A DNA stretch of 24,354 nt from an uncultured Bacteroides sp. (GTDB lineage: Bacteria > Bacteroidota > Bacteroidia > Bacteroidales > Bacteroidaceae): positions 1 to 24,354 of the forward strand of contig USLU01000078.1 of the NCBI GenBank assembly GCA_900555635.1. The letters are read 5' to 3'. A program made the translations under genes and the position numbers. Shown piece by piece: positions 16,297-24,354 of the stretch; the stretch's first letter is position 1, and each line of letters begins with the position of its first letter. Under the pieces are notes generated by a model, which had not been told where the DNA came from, did no database searches, and saw nothing but the letters and a program-made list of their open reading frames with translations.

Positions 16297-19200
16297 ATGA
16301 GAAAATTCTTATACTTTATTTTACTGGCATTTATGGCGATACGGATAGATGCGCAGGAATATCCGAAAGTGATTTTACCGGGTGATTATCCTGATCCTTC
16401 CATCATGCGTGATGGAAAGGATTATTATATGACTCATTCGCCTTTTTATTATAAACCGGGATTTCTGATATGGCATTCTGATGATTTAATTAATTGGGAA
16501 CCTGTTTGTCGAGTCATGCCGGAATACACAGGCTCTGCCATGGCACCTGATTTAATTAAGTATAAAGGTCGATATTATATTTATTATCCCACAGATGAAA
16601 CGAATTGGGTGATTTGGGCGGATGACTTAAAAGGACCGTGGAGTAAGCCGGTTGATTTAAAAGTAAGCGGTATTGATCCGGGACATATTGCCGACGAAAA
16701 TGGTAATCGTTATCTGTATGTGAACGAGGGCGAAGTTATTCGCCTCACAGAAGATGGTTTGGCTACTATCGGAGAGAAAGAAAAGGTGTATGACGGATGG
16801 GAGTATCCTAAAAACTGGAACACGGAATGTATGTGTCTTGAATCTCCTAAACTAAATTATAGAAATGGGTATTATTATATGACTTCCGCTCAAGGCGGAA
16901 CTGCGGGTCCTGCAACAAGTCATATGGTTGTTTCTGCACGTTCTAAAAATATTAAAGGACCTTGGGAAAATTCTCCTTATAATCCTATTGTCCATACTTA
17001 TAGTGAAAAAGAAAACTGGTGGTCTAAAGGGCACGGTACATTGGTGGATGATGTGAATGGGAATTGGTGGATTGTCTATCATGCGTATGCAAAGGGGTAT
17101 CATACGCTGGGACGTCAAACTCTGATTGAACCGGTTGAATGGACTTCTGATGGATGGTATCGTACTAAATCTACTGCTACTTCTGTACATACCACTACTG
17201 CCAAACGGCTAAATGGCTTGAAACTATCCGATGAATTTGCTGGCTCAGAGTTAGGTTTACAATGGACTTTTTGGAAAGAATATGCTCCGAAATCGTTGAC
17301 TTTCGGTCAAAAGACTCTTCATATAAAAGCTAAAGGAAACGGACCGGATAACGGTCGTCTGTTATTGACTACGGTTGAAGATAAAAACTATGAAACTCAA
17401 GTAGAAATTCATGTCGGAAAAGGAAATGTCGGCGGACTTCTTTTATATTATAATGAAAAGGCTTACACAGGAGTCGTGTCTGATGGAAAGAACTTCACTA
17501 TTTATCGGAATGCAGACCAAAAGACGCAGCTTCCCAATGAAATCGGAAATCGTTTCATTGCAAGAATTCGTAATCAGGGTAATAATATAACGATTATGGT
17601 GAGTAAGGATAACAAAGATTGGCTTACTCTTGCTGAGAATGTGGATGTTTCCCAATTACATCACAATAATTACCAGGGTTTCTTTGCTTTACGTATTGCT
17701 CTGCTTTCTGCAGGAAAAGGAAGTGCCGGATTTAGACAGTTCTGTTATAAAAATGCAGTACCCCGGGAAAAAGATATGAGTGCTTACCTGATGGTCTTCC
17801 ACAAAGACGAAACACATGGGCTTTATATGGCTGTCAGCCGTGATGGATATACATTTACTGCTTTGAATGAGGGCGAACCCGTAATTGCCGGAGATACAAT
17901 TGCTTATCAAAGAGGGATTCGTGATCCGCATATTTATCGTGGACCGGACGGTGCCTTTTATTTAGCGATGACAGATTTGCATGTATTTGGCAAAAGAGAC
18001 GGCTATCGGGAGACAGAGTGGGAACGCGACCGTAATATGTATGGTTGGGGAAATAACTATGGATTAGTCTTGATGAAATCATGGGATTTAATCAATTGGA
18101 AACGTACGAATATTCGTTTTGACAAACTAACCGCAGGATTGAATGAAATAGGTTGTGCCTGGGCACCGGAAGTGACTTATGATGACAAGAAAGGAAAGTT
18201 GATGATCTATTATACAATGCGCTTTAGGAACGAACCCAATAAACTTTATTATGTATATGTGAATGATGACTTTGATACGATTGAAAGTCTGCCGGAAATC
18301 TTATTTGAATATCCTAATGAAAGAGTGTCGGCTATTGATGGAGACATCACAAAGGTAGGAAATAAGTATCATTTGTTTTATGTGGCCCATGACGGACCTG
18401 CCGGAATAAAGCAGGCTGTTTCAGACCGGATAAACGAAGGTTATGAATATGATGCGCGTTGGTATGACTTTGAACCTAAAGCTTGTGAAGCTCCTACTGT
18501 ATGGAAACGTATCGGTGAGGATAAATGGGTATTGATGTATGATGTGTATAGCGTAACTCCTCATAATTTTGGCTTTATCGAGACTTCTGATTTTGTGAAT
18601 TTTAAGAATCTGGGACGTTTCAATGAAGGAGTCATGAAAACGACTAATTATACAGCACCGAAACATGGCGCTGTGATTCATTTGACTGCTGATGAAGCTG
18701 ACAAACTGGAAAACTATTGGAAGCAGAATAAGAGAAAATTTGTTTCTCCTGCCTCTATACAAAAGAATCCGGTTATTCCGGGATACTATGCAGACCCGGA
18801 AGTCATGTATTCGGAGAAAACAAAGAGATATTATATTTACCCGACGTGTGATGGAATTCCTAATTGGGGAAGTACGCTTTTTAAAGCCTTCTCTTCCGAT
18901 GATTTAGTTAACTGGAAAGAGGAAGGTGTTATATTGGACTTGAAAAATGTTTCCTGGGCGAAAAGGAATGCATGGGCTCCTTGTATCATCGAAAAGAAAC
19001 AGGCAGATGGAAATTATAAATATTATTATTATTTTACTGCGGAAAAGCAAATAGGAGTGGCTGTAGCCGATAGTCCGACTGGTCCTTTCATCGACTCGGG
19101 CAGACCTTTGATTGGAAAGGAATTGCCCAAAGGAATGCCCAGGGGGCAAAATATAGATCCTGATGTGTTTACAGACCCGGTTAGTGGTAAAACGTATCTG

Positions 19201-19665
19201 TACTGGGGGAATTATTATATGGCTGTATGTGAATTGAATGATGACATGGTGTCGGTTAAACCGAATACAACTCGTATCCTGATAAATAACGATACTCATT
19301 ACAGTGAAGCTGCTCATGTATTTTACAGAGATGGTTATTATTATTTCACATGGTCAAAGAATGATACACGAAGTGTTGACTACGAGGTACGTTATGTACG
19401 TTCCAAATCTCCGGTAGGTCCTATTAACCCGGCTGAAAGCAAGGTCATTCTTTGTAAGAAACCGGATCAGGGTATTTATGCTACCGGGCATCATTCGGTA
19501 GTACAAGTACCGGGTAAAGATGAATGGTATGTCGTATACCATCGTTTTAAATTTCCTGATGCAGTGACGAAAGGAAGAGATGCAGGATTTCATAGAGAAG
19601 TCTGTATTGATAAATTATACTTTGATAATGAAGGCAATATAAAGCCTGTTGTACCAATGCTGTAA
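16297..19665 (+). CDS. Three-module GH43 glycosidase (GH43 - beta-sandwich - GH43 - GH43)
   Basis: Secreted 1122-residue enzyme with a signal peptide (1-19). Module 1 (about 22-300) is a GH43 five-bladed propeller with base Asp33 (YPDPS), Asp127 (GIDPGH) and acid Glu182 (LESPK), plus HGTLVDD. A concanavalin-like beta-sandwich follows (about 309-490; SDEF, then VGGLLLYYNEKAYTG). Module 2 (about 495-815) has Asp543 (GIRDPH), Asp681 (AIDGD) and Glu731 (CEAPT). Module 3 (about 824-1122) has Asp833 (YYADPE), Asp954 (NIDPD) and Glu1004 (YSEAAHVF). All three catalytic triads look complete. GH43 enzymes cleave alpha-L-arabinofuranosides, beta-xylosides, arabinan or galactans, so the modules may attack different linkages of one branched glycan. 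With GH51 next to it, arabinofuranosidase activity is the best guess. It is much longer than a usual GH43 of 300-600 residues. Only 3 bp separate it from the GH51 gene. Confidence 0.9.
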   Translation: MRKFLYFILLAFMAIRIDAQEYPKVILPGDYPDPSIMRDGKDYYMTHSPFYYKPGFLIWHSDDLINWEPVCRVMPEYTGSAMAPDLIKYKGRYYIYYPTDETNWVIWADDLKGPWSKPVDLKVSGIDPGHIADENGNRYLYVNEGEVIRLTEDGLATIGEKEKVYDGWEYPKNWNTECMCLESPKLNYRNGYYYMTSAQGGTAGPATSHMVVSARSKNIKGPWENSPYNPIVHTYSEKENWWSKGHGTLVDDVNGNWWIVYHAYAKGYHTLGRQTLIEPVEWTSDGWYRTKSTATSVHTTTAKRLNGLKLSDEFAGSELGLQWTFWKEYAPKSLTFGQKTLHIKAKGNGPDNGRLLLTTVEDKNYETQVEIHVGKGNVGGLLLYYNEKAYTGVVSDGKNFTIYRNADQKTQLPNEIGNRFIARIRNQGNNITIMVSKDNKDWLTLAENVDVSQLHHNNYQGFFALRIALLSAGKGSAGFRQFCYKNAVPREKDMSAYLMVFHKDETHGLYMAVSRDGYTFTALNEGEPVIAGDTIAYQRGIRDPHIYRGPDGAFYLAMTDLHVFGKRDGYRETEWERDRNMYGWGNNYGLVLMKSWDLINWKRTNIRFDKLTAGLNEIGCAWAPEVTYDDKKGKLMIYYTMRFRNEPNKLYYVYVNDDFDTIESLPEILFEYPNERVSAIDGDITKVGNKYHLFYVAHDGPAGIKQAVSDRINEGYEYDARWYDFEPKACEAPTVWKRIGEDKWVLMYDVYSVTPHNFGFIETSDFVNFKNLGRFNEGVMKTTNYTAPKHGAVIHLTADEADKLENYWKQNKRKFVSPASIQKNPVIPGYYADPEVMYSEKTKRYYIYPTCDGIPNWGSTLFKAFSSDDLVNWKEEGVILDLKNVSWAKRNAWAPCIIEKKQADGNYKYYYYFTAEKQIGVAVADSPTGPFIDSGRPLIGKELPKGMPRGQNIDPDVFTDPVSGKTYLYWGNYYMAVCELNDDMVSVKPNTTRILINNDTHYSEAAHVFYRDGYYYFTWSKNDTRSVDYEVRYVRSKSPVGPINPAESKVILCKKPDQGIYATGHHSVVQVPGKDEWYVVYHRFKFPDAVTKGRDAGFHREVCIDKLYFDNEGNIKPVVPML

Positions 19666-19668
19666 TAT

Positions 19669-22128
19669 ATGTTTAAAATGAGACTGAAACAAGTGATATT
19701 AATGATGGGGCTTGCGGCTGTGACGACTACTTCTGTTATGGCTGAAGAACCGGATTCTGTCTATATAATGCCATTTGCCGATACACATAATATGGGACGT
19801 CTGGGTATGAAATTGAAATGGAGTACTGATGGGGTTAATTGGGAAATGCTGGGTGGTGGACGGACAGTTGTGAGAAGTGACTGGGGTTCATGGAAAACCA
19901 TGATAAATCCGTGCATAGAACGTACTACTGATGGCGGGTATCTCGCCACATGGCAAATTAGTACGAGTGGACGGATCTTTGCTAAAACCCGAAGTAATAA
20001 TCTTTATGAATGGAAAAGACAGCATTATTTTGAGAAAAAGGAGTCGGAAGTCAAGAATTCTCCTTCGGTCTTGAAGGTCGGGTATAAAGAGGTACAGGCT
20101 CTAATGAATCATTTTGAATACGAAGATTTTAAGAATGCAGAATATGGGGAGAGAGCCGAGCACGATGGAATACGTTTTAAAGACCTTCAACCGGTTAATA
20201 TAGATATAAAAACTGATATATCACGGGCTATACCTATTTCTGATATGCTTATTGGAGCCTTTTTTGAGGATCTAAGTTATGCAGCCGATGGTGGACTTTA
20301 TCCCGAACTGATACAGAACAGGGACTTTGAATATTGTGAGGGAGATTTTGCACGTGCAAAAAACTGGACACATGATTATGCATGGAGTGTTACCGATGGC
20401 GCTTCACTTGTTATCTCTAAAGAACAACCGATACATCCGAATAATAGGTTTTATGCCGTATTGGATATAAAGCGTATAGGTGGGGCTCTTATAAATTCGG
20501 GATTTGATGGTATCTGTTTGAAGAAAGGAGAGAAATATGACTTCTCATTTTTTGTTTCTTCCACTGCTATGACTCCGAAGGGAGCAATTGTCGAAATAAA
20601 GATTGTAGCTAAGAATGGAAGTATTATAGCTCAAAATAAAATCAACCTTTATGCTAAAAAATGGAGACAATATCAATGTGAACTCATAGCAACAGCAGAT
20701 ATTACTGATGCAAGGCTTGAAATAACGCCTTTGCAAACAGGCGTATATATGCTAGATATGATTTCTCTTTTTCCACAGAATACATTTAAAGGACGTAAGA
20801 ATGGGCTTCGTCGTGATCTAGCACAAGTTATAGCCGATCTTCATCCGCGTTTTGTCCGTTTTCCGGGTGGCTGTCTTGCGCATGGTGATGGGCTAAATAA
20901 TATGTATGATTGGAAGGGTTCTGTCGGTCCTCTCCATGAACGTCGCCATCTTCCCAATATTTGGCGATATCATCAGACTCGTGGATTGGGCTACTTTGAA
21001 TATTTTCAGTTTTGTGAAGATATTGGGGCAGAACCTTTGCCTATAATAGCAGCAGGGGTAAGTTGCCAAAATTCAGGTTCGCTTTGTAAATCCTTACCCG
21101 AAAATAAAGATTTACCGGAGTTGTTAACTGAAGGACAACAAGGTGGAATACCAATGGATAAGATGCCTCAATACATACAAGATGTACTGGATCTGATCGA
21201 ATGGGCGAATGGTAATCCTCGTCTCTCAAAATGGGCAAAAATGCGTGCGGATGCCGGACATCCTGAACCTTTTAATTTGAAGTATATTGGTCTTGGTAAT
21301 GAAGATATGATAACGGAAGAATTCAAAGTCAGGTTCAAGACGATTTATGATGCGGTGAAAGAACGGTATCCTGATATTATTGTGATAGGAACATCCGGCC
21401 CTGATGTAAAAGGGAATGATTATGAAGAAGGGTGGAAGTATGCTACTGAATTGAAAGTTCCTATTGTAGATGAACACTGTTACCGTCCCACAGGATGGTT
21501 TATCTATAATCAGGATTTTTATGATCGTTATGACCGTTTAAAATCCAAGGTTTATCTTGGTGAATGGGCGGCTCGTAGTCAGGGAAAATCACAGACTAGT
21601 TTGGAAAGTGCTCTTGCCGAATCACTGCATCTTATCAATCTTGAGCGTAATGGAGATATTGTTTGCATGGCGAGTTATGCACCCTTGCTCGCAAAAGAAG
21701 GACATATCCATTGGAACCCAGATTTGATCTATTTTGATAATTCAGAGGTTCATCCCACTGCAAGTTATTATGCTCAAAAAATGTTCGGACAAAATAGTGG
21801 TGACGAATATATACCAGTTGAAGTAAATGTCGATAACCATGATCGGAAAGTTGGGCTTCGTATTGGACATTCAGTAGTTCGTGACTCACATACAGGTGAT
21901 ATTATTATTAAGTTAGTCAATCTGTTACCTGTTAATGTTTATGCCGATTTACATCTCCCTTCGCTTCAAGGGTATAACATGATGGCTTTAAAGAGTGTTT
22001 TGACTGGTGATATAAAGGCAAAAACGGTTGTTCCTGTGGAGGATACTTTAAAAGTGAACGAAACATTCTTTTATGAGATGCCGCAATACTCATTAACGGT
22101 GATAAGAATATCTAAAAATAAATTGTAA
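19669..22128 (+). CDS. GH51 alpha-L-arabinofuranosidase with N-terminal propeller-like segment
   Basis: Retaining alpha-L-arabinofuranosidase that removes arabinofuranosyl side groups. After a signal peptide (M4 to about A24, MRLKQVILMMGLAAV...) comes a segment of about 120 residues with STDGVNWEML and MINPCIERTTDGGYLATW, resembling one blade of a GH43-like propeller. The GH51 part starts near residue 185 with IPISDMLIGAFFEDLSYAADGGLYPEL and contains a carbohydrate-binding-like sandwich (about 225-375). The TIM barrel carries RFVRFPGGC, acid/base Glu545 in LGNED and nucleophile Glu632 in YLGEW. The C-terminal sandwich ends in YSLTVIRI. Both catalytic acids are present. The start at 19669 follows the previous stop by 3 bp; an in-frame ATG at 19678 gives an equally good signal peptide. 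It is probably translationally coupled to its neighbours. Confidence 0.93.
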   Translation: MFKMRLKQVILMMGLAAVTTTSVMAEEPDSVYIMPFADTHNMGRLGMKLKWSTDGVNWEMLGGGRTVVRSDWGSWKTMINPCIERTTDGGYLATWQISTSGRIFAKTRSNNLYEWKRQHYFEKKESEVKNSPSVLKVGYKEVQALMNHFEYEDFKNAEYGERAEHDGIRFKDLQPVNIDIKTDISRAIPISDMLIGAFFEDLSYAADGGLYPELIQNRDFEYCEGDFARAKNWTHDYAWSVTDGASLVISKEQPIHPNNRFYAVLDIKRIGGALINSGFDGICLKKGEKYDFSFFVSSTAMTPKGAIVEIKIVAKNGSIIAQNKINLYAKKWRQYQCELIATADITDARLEITPLQTGVYMLDMISLFPQNTFKGRKNGLRRDLAQVIADLHPRFVRFPGGCLAHGDGLNNMYDWKGSVGPLHERRHLPNIWRYHQTRGLGYFEYFQFCEDIGAEPLPIIAAGVSCQNSGSLCKSLPENKDLPELLTEGQQGGIPMDKMPQYIQDVLDLIEWANGNPRLSKWAKMRADAGHPEPFNLKYIGLGNEDMITEEFKVRFKTIYDAVKERYPDIIVIGTSGPDVKGNDYEEGWKYATELKVPIVDEHCYRPTGWFIYNQDFYDRYDRLKSKVYLGEWAARSQGKSQTSLESALAESLHLINLERNGDIVCMASYAPLLAKEGHIHWNPDLIYFDNSEVHPTASYYAQKMFGQNSGDEYIPVEVNVDNHDRKVGLRIGHSVVRDSHTGDIIIKLVNLLPVNVYADLHLPSLQGYNMMALKSVLTGDIKAKTVVPVEDTLKVNETFFYEMPQYSLTVIRISKNKL

Positions 22129-22129
22129 T

Positions 22130-24354
22130 ATGAAGAAATTACTAATAACCGGGCTGTTTTCTATCGTTATGGCTTTGGCAGTAAAGGCACAGTCCAACGA
22201 ATGGCTTGATCCACAAATAAATGCTGTAAACCGTATAGCTATGCACAGCAATTATTTTGCCTATGAGAATATGGATGTTGCAAGGAAAGGGCAAAAGGAA
22301 CTATCTGCCAATTACAAAACGCTGAATGGTGTTTGGAAATTCAATTGGGTGAAGGATGCGGATGCTCGTTCTTTGGATTTTTGGAAGAAAGATTTCAATG
22401 ATAAAGGTTGGGATAATATGCAAGTGCCTGCGGTTTGGGAATTGAATGGATATGGTGATCCTATTTATACGGGGGTAGGGTATTCTTGGAGCCATTTTTT
22501 CAAAAATAATCCTCCCGAAGTTCCCATAGAGAATAATCATGTTGGTTCATATCGTCGTGAAATAATGGTTCCTGCCTCTTGGAAAGGCAAAGATATTATT
22601 GCTCATTTCGGCTCTGTTATCTCTAATATGTATTTATGGGTAAATGGACGTTATGTAGGTTATAGTGAAGATAGTAAGTTGGAGGCAGAATTCGATTTGA
22701 CTTCCTATTTGAAACCAGGGGAGAAGAATCTGATAGCCTTTCAGATATTCCGTTGGTGTGATGGAACTTATTTAGAAGATCAGGATTATTTCCGCTTTAC
22801 AGGTGTAGGGCGTGACTGCTATTTATACGCCCGTAGTAAAAAGCGTATTCAGGATATTCGCATCACTCCGGATTTGGATACTATGTATCAGGACGGAGTG
22901 TTGTCTGTGAAACTAGATATGAAGGGAAAAGGTGTGGTTGATTTGGAGTTAGTGGACGCTACCGAAAAACAAATAGCTACTGCAATAGCTAATGGTGCAG
23001 GTGGAGTATCTATGGCTGTGGAAAATCCTAATAAATGGACGGCGGAAAATCCTTATCTATACACTTTGTATGCTACGATGAGAGGTAGTGATGAAATAAT
23101 TCCTGTTAAAGTAGGTTTCCGTAAGATTGAATTAAAAGGTAATCAGCTTTTTGTGAATGGTAAGCCTATTCTTTTTAAAGGTGTTAACCGTCACGAAGTA
23201 GATCCTGACGACGGATATGTGGTATCTCCTCAACGTATGGTTCAGGATATTCAGTTAATGAAGAAATTTAATATTAATGCGGTTCGCACTTGCCATTATC
23301 CTGATGACAATCTATGGTATGATCTTTGCGATCAGTATGGACTTTATGTGGTAGCTGAAACAAATATAGAGTCTCATGGTATGGGATTCAAAGAGAAAAC
23401 TTTGGCTAAAAATCCATTGTTCAAGTTGGCACATATGGAACGCAATCAGCGTAATGTTCAGCGCAACTTCAATCATCCTAGTATTATTTTTTGGTCATTA
23501 GGTAATGAGTCGGGAGATGGTCCTAACTTTGAAGCTTGTTATAATTGGGTTAAGGCAGAGGATCCTAGTCGTGCATGTCAGTATGAGCAGGCATGTCAGT
23601 ATAGGAAAACACGCCAGACAGGACATACTGATATTCTCTGTCCGATGTATTATGATTATAATTCTATGGAACAATACGGAAAAGCTACCGATACCACGAA
23701 ACCGTTAATTTTATGTGAATATGCTCATGCTATGGGAAATTCAGAAGGCGGATTTAAAGAGTATTGGGATTTGATTCGTAAATATCCGAATCTGCAAGGT
23801 GGTTTTATTTGGGATTTTGTAGATCAGTCTGTTCGCAGGAAAGGTAAGAAGGATGTCGAGATTTATGCGTATGCTGGCGATTTTAACAGGTTTGAGACGG
23901 ATCATACCAATTATTGTGATAATGGTTTGGTAGGTCCTGACCGTATTCCTAATCCTCATATGTATGAAGTTGGCTATTTTTATCAAAATATATGGACTAC
24001 ATTGGTAAATGTGGCTGAAGGTGAAGTGGAGATATTTAATGAGAATTTTTTTCGGGATTTATCTGCTTATTATATGGACTGGGAATTATTAGAAGATGGA
24101 CAACTGGTTCGCTCGGGACGTGTGGATAATCTGAATGTTGCTCCTCAACAAACTGTTAGAATGACATTAGCATTGGGGGAGATGAATCAAAATGTCGAAT
24201 GTTTATTGAATATTTCTTATAGACTAAAGAATCGTGAAGGATTATTGCCTGTTGGACATATTGTCGCATGTAATCAATTAGTATTGAATCCGTATAAGGG
24301 TAACCATACTATTTTCCGCCACGCCAATTTTATCGGCTGTCTTTCAGCCGATAA
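22130..24354 (+). CDS. GH2 beta-galactosidase (3' end beyond window)
   Basis: Secreted GH2 glycosidase, probably a beta-galactosidase, open for 741 codons to the window edge. A signal peptide (about 1-20, ending VKAQ) is followed by the jelly-roll sugar-binding domain (about 22-240; GDPIYTGVGYSW, NHVGSYRREI, YVGYSEDSKLEAEFD), an Ig-like domain (about 242-345) and the TIM barrel opening with FKGVNRHEVDPDDGYVV. Acid/base Glu460 lies in GNESGDGPN and nucleophile Glu530 in ILCEYAHAMGNSEGG, with GGFIWDFVDQSV after it. The next sandwich (about 645-725) ends LLPVGHIVACNQLVL. The start overlaps the GH51 stop region with a 1-bp gap, so the two are coupled. The last 18 or so codons (from about 24299) are unlike the rest in codon use and do not look like the expected linker to the final GH2 domain. 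Confidence 0.9.
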   Translation, partial: MKKLLITGLFSIVMALAVKAQSNEWLDPQINAVNRIAMHSNYFAYENMDVARKGQKELSANYKTLNGVWKFNWVKDADARSLDFWKKDFNDKGWDNMQVPAVWELNGYGDPIYTGVGYSWSHFFKNNPPEVPIENNHVGSYRREIMVPASWKGKDIIAHFGSVISNMYLWVNGRYVGYSEDSKLEAEFDLTSYLKPGEKNLIAFQIFRWCDGTYLEDQDYFRFTGVGRDCYLYARSKKRIQDIRITPDLDTMYQDGVLSVKLDMKGKGVVDLELVDATEKQIATAIANGAGGVSMAVENPNKWTAENPYLYTLYATMRGSDEIIPVKVGFRKIELKGNQLFVNGKPILFKGVNRHEVDPDDGYVVSPQRMVQDIQLMKKFNINAVRTCHYPDDNLWYDLCDQYGLYVVAETNIESHGMGFKEKTLAKNPLFKLAHMERNQRNVQRNFNHPSIIFWSLGNESGDGPNFEACYNWVKAEDPSRACQYEQACQYRKTRQTGHTDILCPMYYDYNSMEQYGKATDTTKPLILCEYAHAMGNSEGGFKEYWDLIRKYPNLQGGFIWDFVDQSVRRKGKKDVEIYAYAGDFNRFETDHTNYCDNGLVGPDRIPNPHMYEVGYFYQNIWTTLVNVAEGEVEIFNENFFRDLSAYYMDWELLEDGQLVRSGRVDNLNVAPQQTVRMTLALGEMNQNVECLLNISYRLKNREGLLPVGHIVACNQLVLNPYKGNHTIFRHANFIGCLSAD
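23573..23602 (+). repeat. Short direct repeat inside the GH2 gene
   Basis: GCATGTCAGTAT occurs at 23573-23584 and again at 23591-23602, a period of 18 bp that keeps the reading frame and encodes ACQY twice around EQ. It lies in the loop before TDILCPMYY in the TIM barrel, a variable-length position in GH2 enzymes. A small in-frame duplication is plausible; chance is also possible. Confidence 0.5.
24330..24354. repeat. Perfect 10-bp inverted repeat at the window end
   Basis: TTATCGGCTG (24330-24339) and CAGCCGATAA (24345-24354) are exact reverse complements around the 5-nt loop TCTTT. The repeat reaches the very last base, so its true length is unknown. It sits inside the GH2 reading frame, in a stretch richer in C-ending codons than the gene before it. 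It could be the end of an inserted element, a hairpin at an assembly break, or coding sequence by chance. Confidence 0.6.

Overview
This 24.4 kb window looks like a polysaccharide utilization locus (PUL) from a gut Bacteroides or close relative. The basis is its moderately AT-rich DNA, absence of Shine-Dalgarno sequences, a Bacteroides-type -7 promoter element (TAnnTTTG), and the gene set: a hybrid two-component sensor (HTCS), an ECF sigma factor, SusC and SusD, IPT/TIG lipoproteins and secreted glycosidases. Every gene lies on the + strand. No RNA gene, CRISPR array or complete mobile element was seen. Both window ends fall inside genes.

Layout: (1) 1-87 is the 3' end of an upstream gene. 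(2) 168-4241 is the HTCS regulator. (3) 4242-4399 is the main regulatory gap. It holds two near-identical 10-bp direct repeats 22 bp apart (start to start) and a perfect -7 element in front of the ECF gene. (4) 4400-13424 runs ECF sigma, SusC, SusD and two paralogous IPT-repeat surface lipoproteins. (5) 13446-14738 is a lipoprotein of the alginate-lyase fold, followed by a strong hairpin at 14748-14780. (6) 14817-24354 is the enzyme block: a beta-helix glycosidase-like protein, a very large protein with three GH43 catalytic modules, a GH51 arabinofuranosidase and a GH2 beta-galactosidase cut by the window end.

Inferred working model: the two IPT lipoproteins and SusD capture a branched glycan at the surface, where the only lipoprotein enzyme (alginate-lyase fold) makes the first cuts. 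SusCD imports the fragments. In the periplasm the triple GH43, GH51, GH2 and beta-helix enzymes strip arabinofuranose and beta-galactose. The HTCS senses a released oligosaccharide and activates the locus, probably at the repeat pair ahead of the ECF gene. The enzyme set points to an arabinose- and galactose-containing plant glycan, such as an arabinogalactan or arabinan-decorated pectin that also carries uronic acid. The substrate is inference only.

The most unusual points are the three intact GH43 catalytic sites in one polypeptide, the ECF sigma without an anti-sigma or an STN-bearing SusC, the paralogous two-IPT and five-IPT binding proteins sharing a C-terminal domain, and an abrupt change of codon character ending in a perfect inverted repeat at the window edge.
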